Shown one piece after another: positions 15,593 to 23,513 of a stretch of DNA of 45,869 bases. The stretch comes from Mesostigma viride (lineage: Eukaryota > Streptophyta > Mesostigmatophyceae > Mesostigmatales > Mesostigmataceae): assembly GCA_009746045.1 (NCBI GenBank), contig RPFO01001965.1, forward strand, positions 64,001 through 109,869. The letters are read 5' to 3'. Each line of letters begins with the position of its first letter. Position 1 is the stretch's first letter. Both the position numbers and the translations under genes were made by a program. The notes beneath the pieces were generated by a model. That model was given only the letters and a program-made list of their open reading frames with translations, was not told the DNA's origin and did not search any database.

Positions 15593-15757
15593 AGTTACGT
15601 TAAATAGTGCCGGAACCTTTTGCCCACTGAGGCAAATCGGGCCGGAACACTATTTTGCCCGGAATAACCACTTCCGAGCACCCAAGTTAATTCGGCCGAA
15701 TTAACTTGGGTGCTCGGAAGTGGTTATTCCGGGCAAAATAGTGTTCCGGCCCGATTT

Positions 15758-15846
15758 GCCTCAGTGGGCAAAAGGTTCCGGCACTATTTAACGTAACTAA
15801 AACCTGTGCACCTTGGAGGTCAGGGGTTCGAATCCTCACTGAGGCA
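15758..15846 (+). tRNA. tRNA-like sequence spanning palindrome P1 and spacer M1
   Basis: The 89 bases have a perfect 7-bp acceptor stem (GCCTCAG with CTGAGGC), a T arm with a perfect B box GGTTCGAATCC, and an ACCT-tgg-AGGT variable-arm hairpin, as in class II (Leu/Ser) tRNAs. The anticodon arm is not clean: GCAC/GTGC enclose 21 bases, as though an intron or rearrangement were present, so no anticodon can be given. It may be a tRNA relic or a polymerase III promoter. Confidence 0.4.
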
Positions 15847-16220
15847 GTTCCGGCGCATTTAGTGGTGCGTGCTCAGCGGCCTAGGCGGATGTCTCGGGCT
15901 CTTCGTCCCCCCTCCATGAGGCCAGGTTTTAGTTACGTTAAATAGTGCCGGAACCTTTTGCCCACTGAGGCAAATCGGTCCGTCACACTATTTTGCCCGG
16001 AATAACCACTTCCGAGCACCCAAGTTAATTCGGCCGAATTAACTTGGGTGCTCGGAAGTGGTTATTCCGGGCAAAATAGTGTGACGGACCGATTTGCCTC
16101 AGTGGGCAAAAGGTTCCGGCACTATTTAACGTAACTAAAACCTGGCCTCATGGAGGGGGGACGAAGAGCCCGAGACATCCGCCTAGGCCGCTGAGCACGC
16201 ACCACTAAATGCGCCGGAAC

Positions 16221-16309
16221 TGCCTCAGTGAGGATTCGAACCCCTGACCTCCAAGGTGCACAGGTTTTAGTTACGTTAAATAGTGCCGGAACCTTTTGCC
16301 CACTGAGGC
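16221..16309 (-). tRNA. tRNA-like sequence, second copy (reverse)
   Basis: Same 89-base structure as at 15758-15846, read on the minus strand across P3 and the inverted spacer at 16137-16268. Acceptor stem and B box are unchanged. Confidence 0.38.
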
Positions 16310-16433
16310 AAATCGGGCCGGAACACTATTTTGCCCGGAATAACCACTTCCGAGCACCCAAGTTAATTCGGCCGAATTAACTTGGGTGCTCGGAAGTGGT
16401 TATTCCGGGCAAAATAGTGTGACGGACCGATTT

Positions 16434-16522
16434 GCCTCAGTGGGCAAAAGGTTCCGGCACTATTTAACGTAACTAAAACCTGTGCACCTTGGAGGTCAGG
16501 GGTTCGAATCCTCACTGAGGCA
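16434..16522 (+). tRNA. tRNA-like sequence, third copy
   Basis: Same 89-base structure across P3 and spacer M3. All three copies keep the acceptor pairing and the GGTTCGAATCC box. Confidence 0.38.
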
Positions 16523-16812
16523 GTTCCGGCGCATTTAGTGGTGCGTGCTCAGCGGCCTAGGCGGATGTCTCGGGCTCTTCGTCCCCCCTCCATGAGGCCA
16601 GGTTTTAGTTACGTTAAATAGTGCCGGAACCTTTTGCCCACTGAGGCAAATCGGGCCGGAACACTATTTTGCCCGGAATAACCACTTCCGAGCACCCAAG
16701 TTAATTCGGCCGAATTAACTTGGGTGCTCGGAAGTGGTTATTCCGGGCAAAATAGTGTTCCGGCCCGATTTGCCTCAGTGGGCAAAAGGTTCCGGCACTA
16801 TTTAACGTAACT

Positions 16813-16817
16813 CCCCC
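16813..16817. repeat. Right 5-bp target site duplication
   Basis: ccccc directly after the right end of the palindromic element, pairing with 15588-15592. Confidence 0.75.
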
Positions 16818-17315
16818 ATCCGTCGACGGAAATGGGGGCCGGGATGTACGGCCGCAACGTCTGGATGTCCGTCACGGGGAAGTCCTTGGTGTTGGAGGTG
16901 ATGAAGCCCACGCCCACCTTGTGGTCGTCGAGAGTGGCGCCCACGACGTCCTCGGGCTTCGGCAGCCGCTCGGTCCCGAAGCTCAATTGGTCTTCGAACG
17001 TGGAGCCGTAACTCAGCCCGGCCCCCCGCACACGCGTGTCCAGGTTGAACATCATGTCGTAGGACTCGGCGGGGACGATCATCGTCGCGGTGCCCGCGTC
17101 CGCAGCGAAGGAGGAGTTGAGGGCCTGGAACGCCTCGTCCCCGCAGATCGTGTCGAAGATTTCCGGACGCGAGGTGACGCCGACGTACTCCTCGCTCGTG
17201 TTCGCAACGGGGTTGCAGCGGGATCCCATCATGATCTCTTTCCAGAGGGCACACAAATTAAATTGAGAAATGTTACTGCGCTACTTCCTTGTCGCCGTAT
17301 TCCGGTCGCTTCTTC

Positions 17316-17681
17316 TTAGCGGATTGCCTGCCGCCCTCTGGCGATTGCCACTTCCGCGGGGGCGGCCCCGAGTGCGGCGAGCGGGCGCCCCATCTGGCGC
17401 CGAGGCGGCAGCCGGGACCCTCCCCTGGCTCGCTCGACTAGACGTGCTGCTTCCCCGCCCGCGGCCGCGCCCGCGACCAGCAGACGGTTGCGCGCCCGCC
17501 GCCCCCCCGGTTGAGAGCTGCTGCCTCTCTTAAGGCCTCCTTGCAAGACGGAGGGCGGGCGCCCTCTCAAGTTTTGATCCCTCATTAGGCGCTCGCCGCC
17601 CACCCCCACAAGATTGTTGAGAGTCTCCGCGCTCCTCCGCTGCGGGTCCTGCTGGGAGCGCGTCTGGCCCGGCGGGGACTG

Positions 17682-17712
<31 letters not shown>

Positions 17713-18988
17713 ACGTCCGACTTCATGATCAAGGCCTCCCAATGATCACTTTTGTGGCGAATGTAAACGGGCGGGATGTTGTTTCTGCTCCCGCGATCGT
17801 AGAGGGCATACCAAGACCAATCTCCAACAGTCGTTTTTTCTTGGTAAACGTAGATAGGCGTCCGAAAATGGCGCGATAAGATGGCAATCGCATCTGATTC
17901 CCCTTCGGAGCATTCAGTCGGCTTGAATATTTTTTTGAGTTGGTCTTCGATAGTTGTTCCGGGCGGGTCTGTGAGCAGATGCGAGGGGAATTTAGCTCGT
18001 ATCTCTTTGACATATTTTTCAATCTGCGGACGCACTTCCTCTTTCAGCGCTAGCGTCCTCTGGACCACCTGTTCGGACGTCACGGTCTCCCCTTTCCGGA
18101 ACGCGTCCACAATCAAGAGGGCATTAAACATGCATTTGCCATCACCCTGCGTGATGCGCCTGAACGCCGACTCATCACCATCGGGCGCCTTCACGACATA
18201 GTCCTTGTCGACGCCCGCATCCATGCGTGGGGGGTATCTGACAGACCGGTCATTAACCGAGAAACCGAAGCTGTTGTTGTCTCCGGACCATGCAACGTTG
18301 TTCTCGCCTCCCGTAGGGTCAGGGTCTAGGGGTAAGGGGTTAGGATTAGACGGCGGTGTAGGATTGGACGACGGTGGTTGAGTAGGATTAGACGGCGGTG
18401 TAGGATTGGACGACGGTGGTTGAGTAGGATTAGACGGCAGTGTAGGATTGGACGACGGTGGTTGAGTCGGTTGAGAAGGATTGGGCGGTGCTGGTCGAGA
18501 CTGTGGGGTGTTGGATTGCTTGTTCTTGGCTCGAGAAGCCTTTAGGATGCCGTTGAGGACAGAGGCAAATTGGCCCGCTGGCTGGCTGGGGGGGCTGGCT
18601 GGGGGGGGGCTGACTACCTGTGGGGGTGGGGGCTGGCGGGGGGTGGACAGACTTGGCTGCCGGGGGGGGCTGACGGGGGATGAGGCTTGGCCGCCACCCG
18701 GCGCAAACAGCCCGTAGTGGCGGAGTTGCCGCAACCTCTGACACTGCGCCCTAGACCCGTATTGCTTACCGTACGGCGGCGGATCTCTAATTCCGCAAAA
18801 AGCGGTCGCGGCCGTCGGAGCGGCGTCAATGTCCCTGTTCCCCCCCCGCGAGGGAAGAGGGTGCGGGCCACCACGTTTCCAAATAGCCTGATGTGATGCT
18901 TGCATTCCTCCTCTGTGCCCATGGGGACTCCATTAGGTCCTAAACCATCTGTGCTTATTTTGTTTCCGCAGTAAAATGGGGGGGGCAT
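17316..18988 (-). CDS. OTU-like cysteine protease with N-terminal YCGN-type motif; frame break at C8 run
   Basis: From the ATG at 18988 the protein starts MPPPFYCGNKISTDGLGPNG with GTEEECKHHIRLFG, a short cysteine motif (YCGN...G...EC) that heads many mimi/phycodnavirus proteins; a second copy-like element DPPPYGKQYGSRAQCQRL follows after a frame change at the C8 run 18840-18847. A long Pro/Gln/Ser-rich linker with a 42-bp repeat precedes the OTU domain: ITQGDGKCMFNALL holds the catalytic Asp-Gly-x-Cys (Cys codon 18132-18134) and VYIRHKSDHWEALI the catalytic His. OTU proteases remove ubiquitin. The C-terminus after a poly-Pro run (17690-17712) is Arg/Gly-rich, and may be out of frame. Confidence 0.85.
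18341..18466. repeat. 42-bp tandem repeat, three units, in the OTU gene
   Basis: Units at 18341-18382, 18383-18424 and 18425-18466, nearly identical (one g/a difference in unit three), encode the N-P-T-Q-P-P-S-S-N-P-T-P-P-S linker repeat. Confidence 0.9.
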
Positions 18989-19014
18989 GCGTTTGATTAT
19001 CAATAGGTTACATT

Positions 19015-19701
19015 TTACTCAGCGGCCACACCATCCTCCTCACGGGGCTCCTCTCTCTCAATGAAGGAGTACGCATTGGGGATGCGGCCGTTAGGGAAAA
19101 ACTGGACCATCTTCACTACGGGGGAGCACCCGAACTGCTTGTCCATGAACCAGAGGCGCGAGACCTCCACAATGGCCTGGACGTACATTCCCCTCTCTAG
19201 ATCCTCCATCTTGGCCGGCAGCTTGTTATCGTCAAAAAACTGACACTCCGGCTTGTCGTTGCGGAAGGGCACAGTGCACTTCAACGTCGGGGGGAACTGC
19301 TCTTTCTTGGAGGGCTTCACGGCCGAGGTGTACAGCTCGTTCACGACGTCCAGACTTATCTTCTTGTTGAACCAGGTCGTGCTCTTCTCGAACGAGGTTT
19401 CTTTGTTCCGGTCGTCGAAGGCGACCCACTTGCTGTAAAACTTGCCCCCGTCCTCCTCCTCGTTGAGGTAGTCATCGAAGCTGAGGTCGAGGGTGTACTT
19501 GACCTCTCCTTTCTTCCCCTCGAAGCGGCTTATGCCGAAAGGCGCCCTCATTTTCGGGGTCTGGATGCGGATTGGCACCTCCTTCCCATCCTTGGCGTAG
19601 TTCAGATAGACGGACAGCCCGCCGGTGGTGGACCTCTTCGGGTCGCGGTACACGATCTTCTTGGGGTCGAAATCCTCGAACAGGACGATCGTGGACGCCA
19701 T
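19015..19701 (-). CDS. DUF5871-like NCLDV protein
   Basis: With the ATG at 19701 the protein begins MASTIVLFEDFDPKKIVYRD. Hallmarks: VPIRIQTPKMRAPFGISRFE, TLDLSFDDY, WFNKKISLDVVNELYTSAVK, FPPTLKCTVPF, and a C-terminal VEVSRLWFMDKQFGCSPVVK strand pair. This matches from memory DUF5871, a conserved NCLDV family that has been compared to single-stranded-DNA-binding folds. About 228 aa is the normal size. The upstream 17 codons of the longer ORF (Ser/Ala-rich) overlap a repeat-like ggacgcttg stretch and are unlikely to be used. It would fit a replication or late expression role, but that is inference. Confidence 0.85.
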   Translation of the reverse strand: MASTIVLFEDFDPKKIVYRDPKRSTTGGLSVYLNYAKDGKEVPIRIQTPKMRAPFGISRFEGKKGEVKYTLDLSFDDYLNEEEDGGKFYSKWVAFDDRNKETSFEKSTTWFNKKISLDVVNELYTSAVKPSKKEQFPPTLKCTVPFRNDKPECQFFDDNKLPAKMEDLERGMYVQAIVEVSRLWFMDKQFGCSPVVKMVQFFPNGRIPNAYSFIEREEPREEDGVAAE

Positions 19702-19824
19702 GATGACAGGGGCGGGCGCGGACGCTTGGGACGCTTGGACGCTTGAACACACGGACGCGGACGCTTGGACGCGTCGGTCGCGAACTGCGGGAGTCTGTGC
19801 TGATCCGCAGACCTGATGGGATCT

Positions 19825-20382
19825 TTATACCATGTCCGCCCAGCGGGTATCTTGTGGCGCGGCGCCATCGGCCATCTCCGTATCCTCTTCCGTACTGCTG
19901 GGTGCTCGAGATCCGGCCCGATATTCCGTTATCTCTTTGCACGCTGACACGAACGCGGCCAGGGGCATGCGCCCCTTCATGAGGTGGACGAAATGGCACA
20001 CGAGACGGATATTGGACGGCGCGTACCCCATCATGCCGTCTATCAGGTCGATGGCCGCGGAATCGGCGTGCCTCTCCTTGTCGGGGTTGTACTCGTGCTT
20101 CATCTCCCTCCCTGTGATGGCGCACCTCCCCCCCTGCGCGTCCCATATATCGCACAGGTCTTTCTCGGTGGCGGCAATCCGGTCCCTCCTCCTGGGCACT
20201 CTGCCGATCTTATCCAGCTGGGAGCGGAAGTACCCCATTTTGGTGCTCCGGAACTCCGCGACCGACGCCCTCCTGCACGCCCTGCACACTCCCGCGTACC
20301 TCCGGCTCCGGCTGTCCAGCTCGCCCTTCGCCTTAGGCTGCTGGCACTTCACGCAGACGGTGGCGGCGGCCGAGTTTTCCAT
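19825..20382 (-). CDS. HNH-endonuclease-like zinc protein
   Basis: 185 aa. The N-terminus has a zinc pair CVKCQQPK...CRACRR, and the middle an HNH-like core: CAITGREMKH, then AAIDLIDGMMGYAPSNIRLV followed by CHFVHLMKG. The D-x-I-D-x-x-x-G-Y-x-x-x-N-hydrophobic sequence is the usual second half of HNH/HNHc domains in giant viruses and phages. The first catalytic His would be in MKHEYN, displaced from its usual place, so activity is uncertain. Such genes are often mobile homing endonucleases, but the gene is not inserted in another gene here. Confidence 0.72.
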   Translation of the reverse strand: MENSAAATVCVKCQQPKAKGELDSRSRRYAGVCRACRRASVAEFRSTKMGYFRSQLDKIGRVPRRRDRIAATEKDLCDIWDAQGGRCAITGREMKHEYNPDKERHADSAAIDLIDGMMGYAPSNIRLVCHFVHLMKGRMPLAAFVSACKEITEYRAGSRAPSSTEEDTEMADGAAPQDTRWADMV

Positions 20383-20425
20383 GGCGAGGGCGGTAGCTAC
20401 CTACCTCTTAGATATACACCCGGCG

Positions 20426-21399
20426 CTAACCGCACCGGTGTCCGGTGTACACTCGGGACCGGTTCGACGCCAGCAGCTTCCTCGCGCACCCCTCTCGCAT
20501 GCTCTGTAGGGCCAGCCACGCCTTGATGCACGGGGAGGAGGAGGAGGAGGAGGACGCGTGTTGGGAGTACAGGGACGCCACGAGCCTCTCCCCCTCGGCG
20601 CGGTCCGGGCTCCTCATCGCCCGCAGCGCCCTGACGATGGGGGGGGGCTGTCTCCGCCCCCGCCTGTCATCGCCAGCACGGCGTTCCATACCCTGGGAGG
20701 CGACAGCGCCGCCTTTGCGGCCACGCGCGCGTGGGATCGGACGGCCCGCGCCTTCCGCTCGCCCGACACGGGCAGCAGCAGGGACATCAGGCGCAGGGTG
20801 TGTGCCAGGCCGTCCCTGTGGGGGTCGTCCCCCTCCAAGGGCGCCGCCTCCTCCCCCAGGAGGCGCCAGGGGAGGGAGGAGGCGACGTCGGCGGAGTTGC
20901 CCAGGTTGAGCAGCGCCGCTCGGTACTCGGAGGTCAGACTGGACGCGATGAGCGCGCACAGGTGCGGCCGGGGGAGGCCCTCGAGCCTATCCTCGGCGCA
21001 CCCGGACAAGGCGGCGGCGCTCCTGGCGAGCTCCCGGTGCATGGAGAGGGGGCATTGGAGGAGGTTGACCGTGCACAGGATCCTGGTGATGCTGTCGACG
21101 ATGTCCTCGGCGACGAGGGCGCAGAGGTCCGCTTTCGTGGCCGTCTGCACGGCTCGCGGGGGGAGGTACGGCCGCATCTGGGAGACGAGCAGCACCACTT
21201 GGGCCCTACCTAGCGCCTTGGCGACCCCGCGCGCGCACTGGACGGTCTGCCTCCCCATACTCTGCTTGGGCGGGATCACTCCTAGCGATATGGTGCGCAG
21301 GTACGCCTCGAGGGGGGCGGCGGGGCGTTCATCCACGGCCGTCAGATCTTCGATGCGCATCAGAAGGCCGAGCAGCGTCTTCACCTCGTCTAGGGCCAT
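20426..21399 (-). CDS. Hypothetical helical protein, frame break at G9 run
   Basis: I do not recognise it. The ORF from 21399 gives a helical, Leu/Ala-rich protein (MALDEVKTLLGLLMRIEDLT; VAEDIVDSITRILCTVNLLQ) up to AVLAMTGGGGDSPPP, and the natural continuation (IVRALRAMRSPDRAEGERLV, then SPCIKAWLALQSMREGCARK, to the stop at 20426) is in another frame. The switch falls at nine G's, 20639-20647. Total about 325 aa. The region opposite is Arg/Pro-rich in all plus-strand frames, so this is the coding strand. Confidence 0.68.
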
Positions 21400-21452
21400 G
21401 TTTAAAAGGCTCGCCTCTCTACATAGCTATTGACATTTTTGGCAGACGACAA

Positions 21453-21740
21453 ATGGACGTCCTCGTGATCCCCGCCGACAGCCTAGAGGTCACCAAGGCG
21501 CGCGTGCCCTTGCGCGAAGTGTCTGCCACGCGCAGGATCGTGACGGGCACTTCTCTGGCCGTCCCCGTGGGCCATTGCGACTGCGGGGCGGTGGCCGAGT
21601 ACGACCCGTTCGCGGCGTCCAAGGGCCACCCCATCAACGTGCTGGCGAGTTTCGCCTTCCGCCGCGCGATCTACGGTGACGTGTTGGTCACGGGTGTGAA
21701 TCCTGGGTATGGAGATGATCACGTCACGTCATGCGTGTAG
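21453..21740 (+). CDS. Small DUF3846-like protein
   Basis: 95 aa starting MDVLVIPADSLEVTKARVPL and containing GHCDCGAVAEYDPFAASKGH, PINVLASFAFRRAIYGDVLV and TGVNPG. The P-x-N-x-x-A-S ... I-x-G-D-V-hydrophobic-V-x-G pattern is that of DUF3846. It is a shorter relative of the protein at 5263-5784. The start lies 54 bases from the divergent gene at 21399, with tttaaaaggc as a possible promoter. Function unknown. Confidence 0.68.
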   Translation: MDVLVIPADSLEVTKARVPLREVSATRRIVTGTSLAVPVGHCDCGAVAEYDPFAASKGHPINVLASFAFRRAIYGDVLVTGVNPGYGDDHVTSCV

Positions 21741-21741
21741 G

Positions 21742-22440
21742 CTACTTTTTCTTATTATTAATCACGTTCACAAACTTGTCCAGCGAACAGGCCTTGTTGA
21801 CAGCCGGCCTGGCTCTCTTCATGGCTAGACCGGACGCCTCCTCCTTGGGCGCCTGCGGGGGGCGCTTCCTGGACAAGCACACGGGCAAGTCTTCGCCCGC
21901 CGCCTTGCCCCCGTCCCTCGCCCCCGCGTTCTTGCTAGAAATGGTGGTGACGCAGTCCACCTGAGTGGCGTACTCCATCGCGAAGGGCGGTTCCGCCAGC
22001 ATGTGCACTTCTCCGCGCGCGGAACTGCTCCTGAACTCGTCCACGTCCATGTGCCCGCCGAACATCTTGAGACATTGCCTCGGAGGGGCGGCGATGACGC
22101 CAGGGAAGGAGGAGGGCCTCGACTCGGCCCGCCACAGCCTCTGCGCCATGATGAAGAGGTAGTGGTTGCGCAGGTCCCTGCAGGCGCCTCCCTCCTTCAG
22201 GTTGTACGCCTTGGCGCAGTTGGGCGAGCAGAAGCACCCCGTCACGCAGAAGGCGGTGTCGTGCCTCGTCATCCTGGTGGGGAGAGGGAAGGGGACGCCG
22301 TCAAAGGGGTGGCAACACCACCAGCAGCAGAGGGGGGTGGACGTGGGCCACTTGGCGCCGTCGGCCATCATTTTCAGCAGCGCGCGCGTCACCGGCGGCA
22401 CCTGCGGGGTCGGCGGCGGCAGCTCATCCGCAGTCTCCAT
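21742..22440 (-). CDS. VLTF-2-like late transcription factor (MYM/FCS-type zinc finger)
   Basis: 232 aa. Residues about 36-85 hold CCWWCCHPFDGVPFPLPTRM and VTGCFCSPNCAKAYNLKEGG: a C-x2-C, then P-F-P-L-P, then G-C-F-C-S-x-x-C-A-x-A-Y pattern shared by poxvirus A1/VLTF-2-like proteins of NCLDVs. A later MDVDEFRSS motif is also typical. The C-terminus is Lys/Ala-rich (LSRKRPPQAPKEEAS, ending NNKKK) and probably disordered. These proteins drive late (virion) gene transcription. The gene overlaps the start of none but ends next to the convergent DUF3846-like gene by one base gap; its start lies within the end of the next upstream gene by 17 bases. Confidence 0.82.
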   Translation of the reverse strand: METADELPPPTPQVPPVTRALLKMMADGAKWPTSTPLCCWWCCHPFDGVPFPLPTRMTRHDTAFCVTGCFCSPNCAKAYNLKEGGACRDLRNHYLFIMAQRLWRAESRPSSFPGVIAAPPRQCLKMFGGHMDVDEFRSSSARGEVHMLAEPPFAMEYATQVDCVTTISSKNAGARDGGKAAGEDLPVCLSRKRPPQAPKEEASGLAMKRARPAVNKACSLDKFVNVINNKKK

Positions 22441-23203
22441 AGCGTCCCTTGACGACCTGCGGCTTCAACACCTTGGTCTGGCACACGCCGCTGTAGACGA
22501 TGCAGCCGTCCGTGGCTGGGTGGAAGATGAGCGTGCGCCCGTCGCCGTAGATGACCCGCAGAAACTGCGGCCGGTCCGCGGGCTGCTGCTTGCCCGAGAG
22601 CGCCAGAAACCGGAGGATGCACCAGATGAACTGGGGGATGCCTGCCCCCGCGTAGAAGTCGTCGTCTTCGCCCAATAGTTTGCGCAGGCCTTCGGTTACG
22701 TCCGCGTTGTCCGGGGACGGATACCACGCGCCCAACGAGGCCGACAGGATCTTGTGGGTCTTGGGCTCGGCCTCCGCCCCGTCTACTGCCGGGAGCTTTA
22801 TAGGCGGGAAGCGCACGTTTTTCTGGGACAGCTTCAGGTTGTACGTAACGGCCAGGTCCCTCCCTGCGTGTCTGTACTGCACGACGAGACACGGCTTGGC
22901 CAGGGGCGCCACGTACTCCTCGGCGTTCGTGTTCGCGAGCAGCTGGGCCGCGGGCATGTCGAGGCCGCCTCCCTCCCGCCGCACGGCCTCCACGAGTGCC
23001 TCGGTGAAGTCCCTGTCCCCTCCCTCGTGGCTGATGCGGGCGTCCTGGATTTTGTAGTACTCGGATTCCGCCTCGGGTTTCCGCTTCAGCCGCGCGTGCC
23101 ACCCGCGCACCGCGCCCATTGACAGGAGCAGGTAGGAGCAGGCCGACTCCCACGCCGACCAGAACGACCGTTTCAGGGCGGCGAGACTCCATCCATGCTC
23201 CAT
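22424..23203 (-). CDS. DUF5772-like NCLDV protein
   Basis: 259 aa. A hydrophobic N-terminal helix (ESACSYLLLSMGAVRGW) may be a membrane anchor. The body has AKPCLVVQYRHAGRDLAVTY, VRFPPIKLP, THKILSASLGAW, DVTEGLRKLLGEDDDFYAG and FLRVIYGDGRTLIFHPATDG. The order (V-x-Y strand, F-P-P, I-x-x-A, V-T-x-x-L-x-x-x-x-G-x-x-x-D-F-Y, final D-G-x-x-x-x-F strand) resembles DUF5772 from memory. Likely a virion-associated or membrane protein; function unknown. It overlaps neighbours on both sides, suggesting tight packing on this strand. Confidence 0.65.
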   Translation of the reverse strand: MEHGWSLAALKRSFWSAWESACSYLLLSMGAVRGWHARLKRKPEAESEYYKIQDARISHEGGDRDFTEALVEAVRREGGGLDMPAAQLLANTNAEEYVAPLAKPCLVVQYRHAGRDLAVTYNLKLSQKNVRFPPIKLPAVDGAEAEPKTHKILSASLGAWYPSPDNADVTEGLRKLLGEDDDFYAGAGIPQFIWCILRFLALSGKQQPADRPQFLRVIYGDGRTLIFHPATDGCIVYSGVCQTKVLKPQVVKGRYGDCG

Positions 23204-23490
23204 TGCCCGTCGTCGTCGTCCTTACTGTAGTCCCTCAGATTATCCTTGAGCGCCTCTAGACGCACCCTGCGCTGGTCCGTGCTGTACGTGGCGTCCACGT
23301 ATTGCCGGTACTTCCGCCGCAGCCCCCCGTCGGGCACGTCCTGCTTGTTGACCTTCGGCACGTTGACGGGCTGCGCGGTCGTGTGGCGCACGCTCACGGT
23401 CTTGAGGCCCGAGTCCGTCGATGCGCGGAAGGTGGGCGGGGCCGGGGCGTGGGGTCGGGTCTGCAGCATGTCCTCGTACCAGGCCGCCAT
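23173..23490 (-). CDS. Hypothetical protein (105 aa)
   Basis: Hydrophilic, mostly disordered in the first half (PHAPAPPTFRASTD), then a charged helical part (LRRKYRQYVDATYSTDQRRV, RLEALKDNLRDYSKDDDD). Not recognised. It overlaps the downstream gene on the same strand by 31 bases and lies 24 bases from the divergent lipase-like gene. Confidence 0.62.
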   Translation of the reverse strand: MAAWYEDMLQTRPHAPAPPTFRASTDSGLKTVSVRHTTAQPVNVPKVNKQDVPDGGLRRKYRQYVDATYSTDQRRVRLEALKDNLRDYSKDDDDGQWSMDGVSPP

Positions 23491-23513
23491 CGGGGCGTAT
23501 TTCTTCGTCTACT

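Larger units (their letters stand above)
15593..16812. mobile_element. Composite inverted-repeat element: four 206-bp palindromes separated by 132-bp spacers
   Basis: Exact structure: P1 15593-15798, spacer M1 15799-15930, P2 15931-16136, spacer 16137-16268 (M in reverse), P3 16269-16474, M3 16475-16606, P4 16607-16812. Four times 206 plus three times 132 gives the full 1,220 bp. Every palindrome starts agttacgttaaatagtgccg and ends with its complement, with centre ttcgg|ccgaa. P1, P2 and P4 are perfect in what I compared; P3 is a hybrid. The element is flanked by ccccc on both sides (15588-15592 and 16813-16817), the hallmark of transposition. No protein is encoded, so it is non-autonomous, like a MITE or foldback element. 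Confidence 0.92.
15357..17232 (-). pseudogene. Gene of unknown function interrupted by a palindromic element
   Basis: The 5' part (17232 down to 16813) encodes MMGSRCNPVANTSEEYVGVT through APISVDGWG; the 3' part (15592 down to 15357) encodes SIGVATKGAFGQ and ends NNLWGGPGSSSMFG. Between them sits a 1,220-bp inserted element. Removing the element and one copy of its 5-bp duplication leaves one continuous frame of about 220 aa, so the gene was intact before insertion. The product has no obvious membrane segment, is rich in beta-type sequence and Gly/Ser/Asn, and may be a structural protein; I do not recognise it. As it stands the ORF stops within the element (tail SYVK). Confidence 0.82.

Noticed and set aside
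15593-16812. Protein-coding transposon
   Set aside because: All frames are closed by stops in each palindrome; no transposase or reverse transcriptase segment is present.
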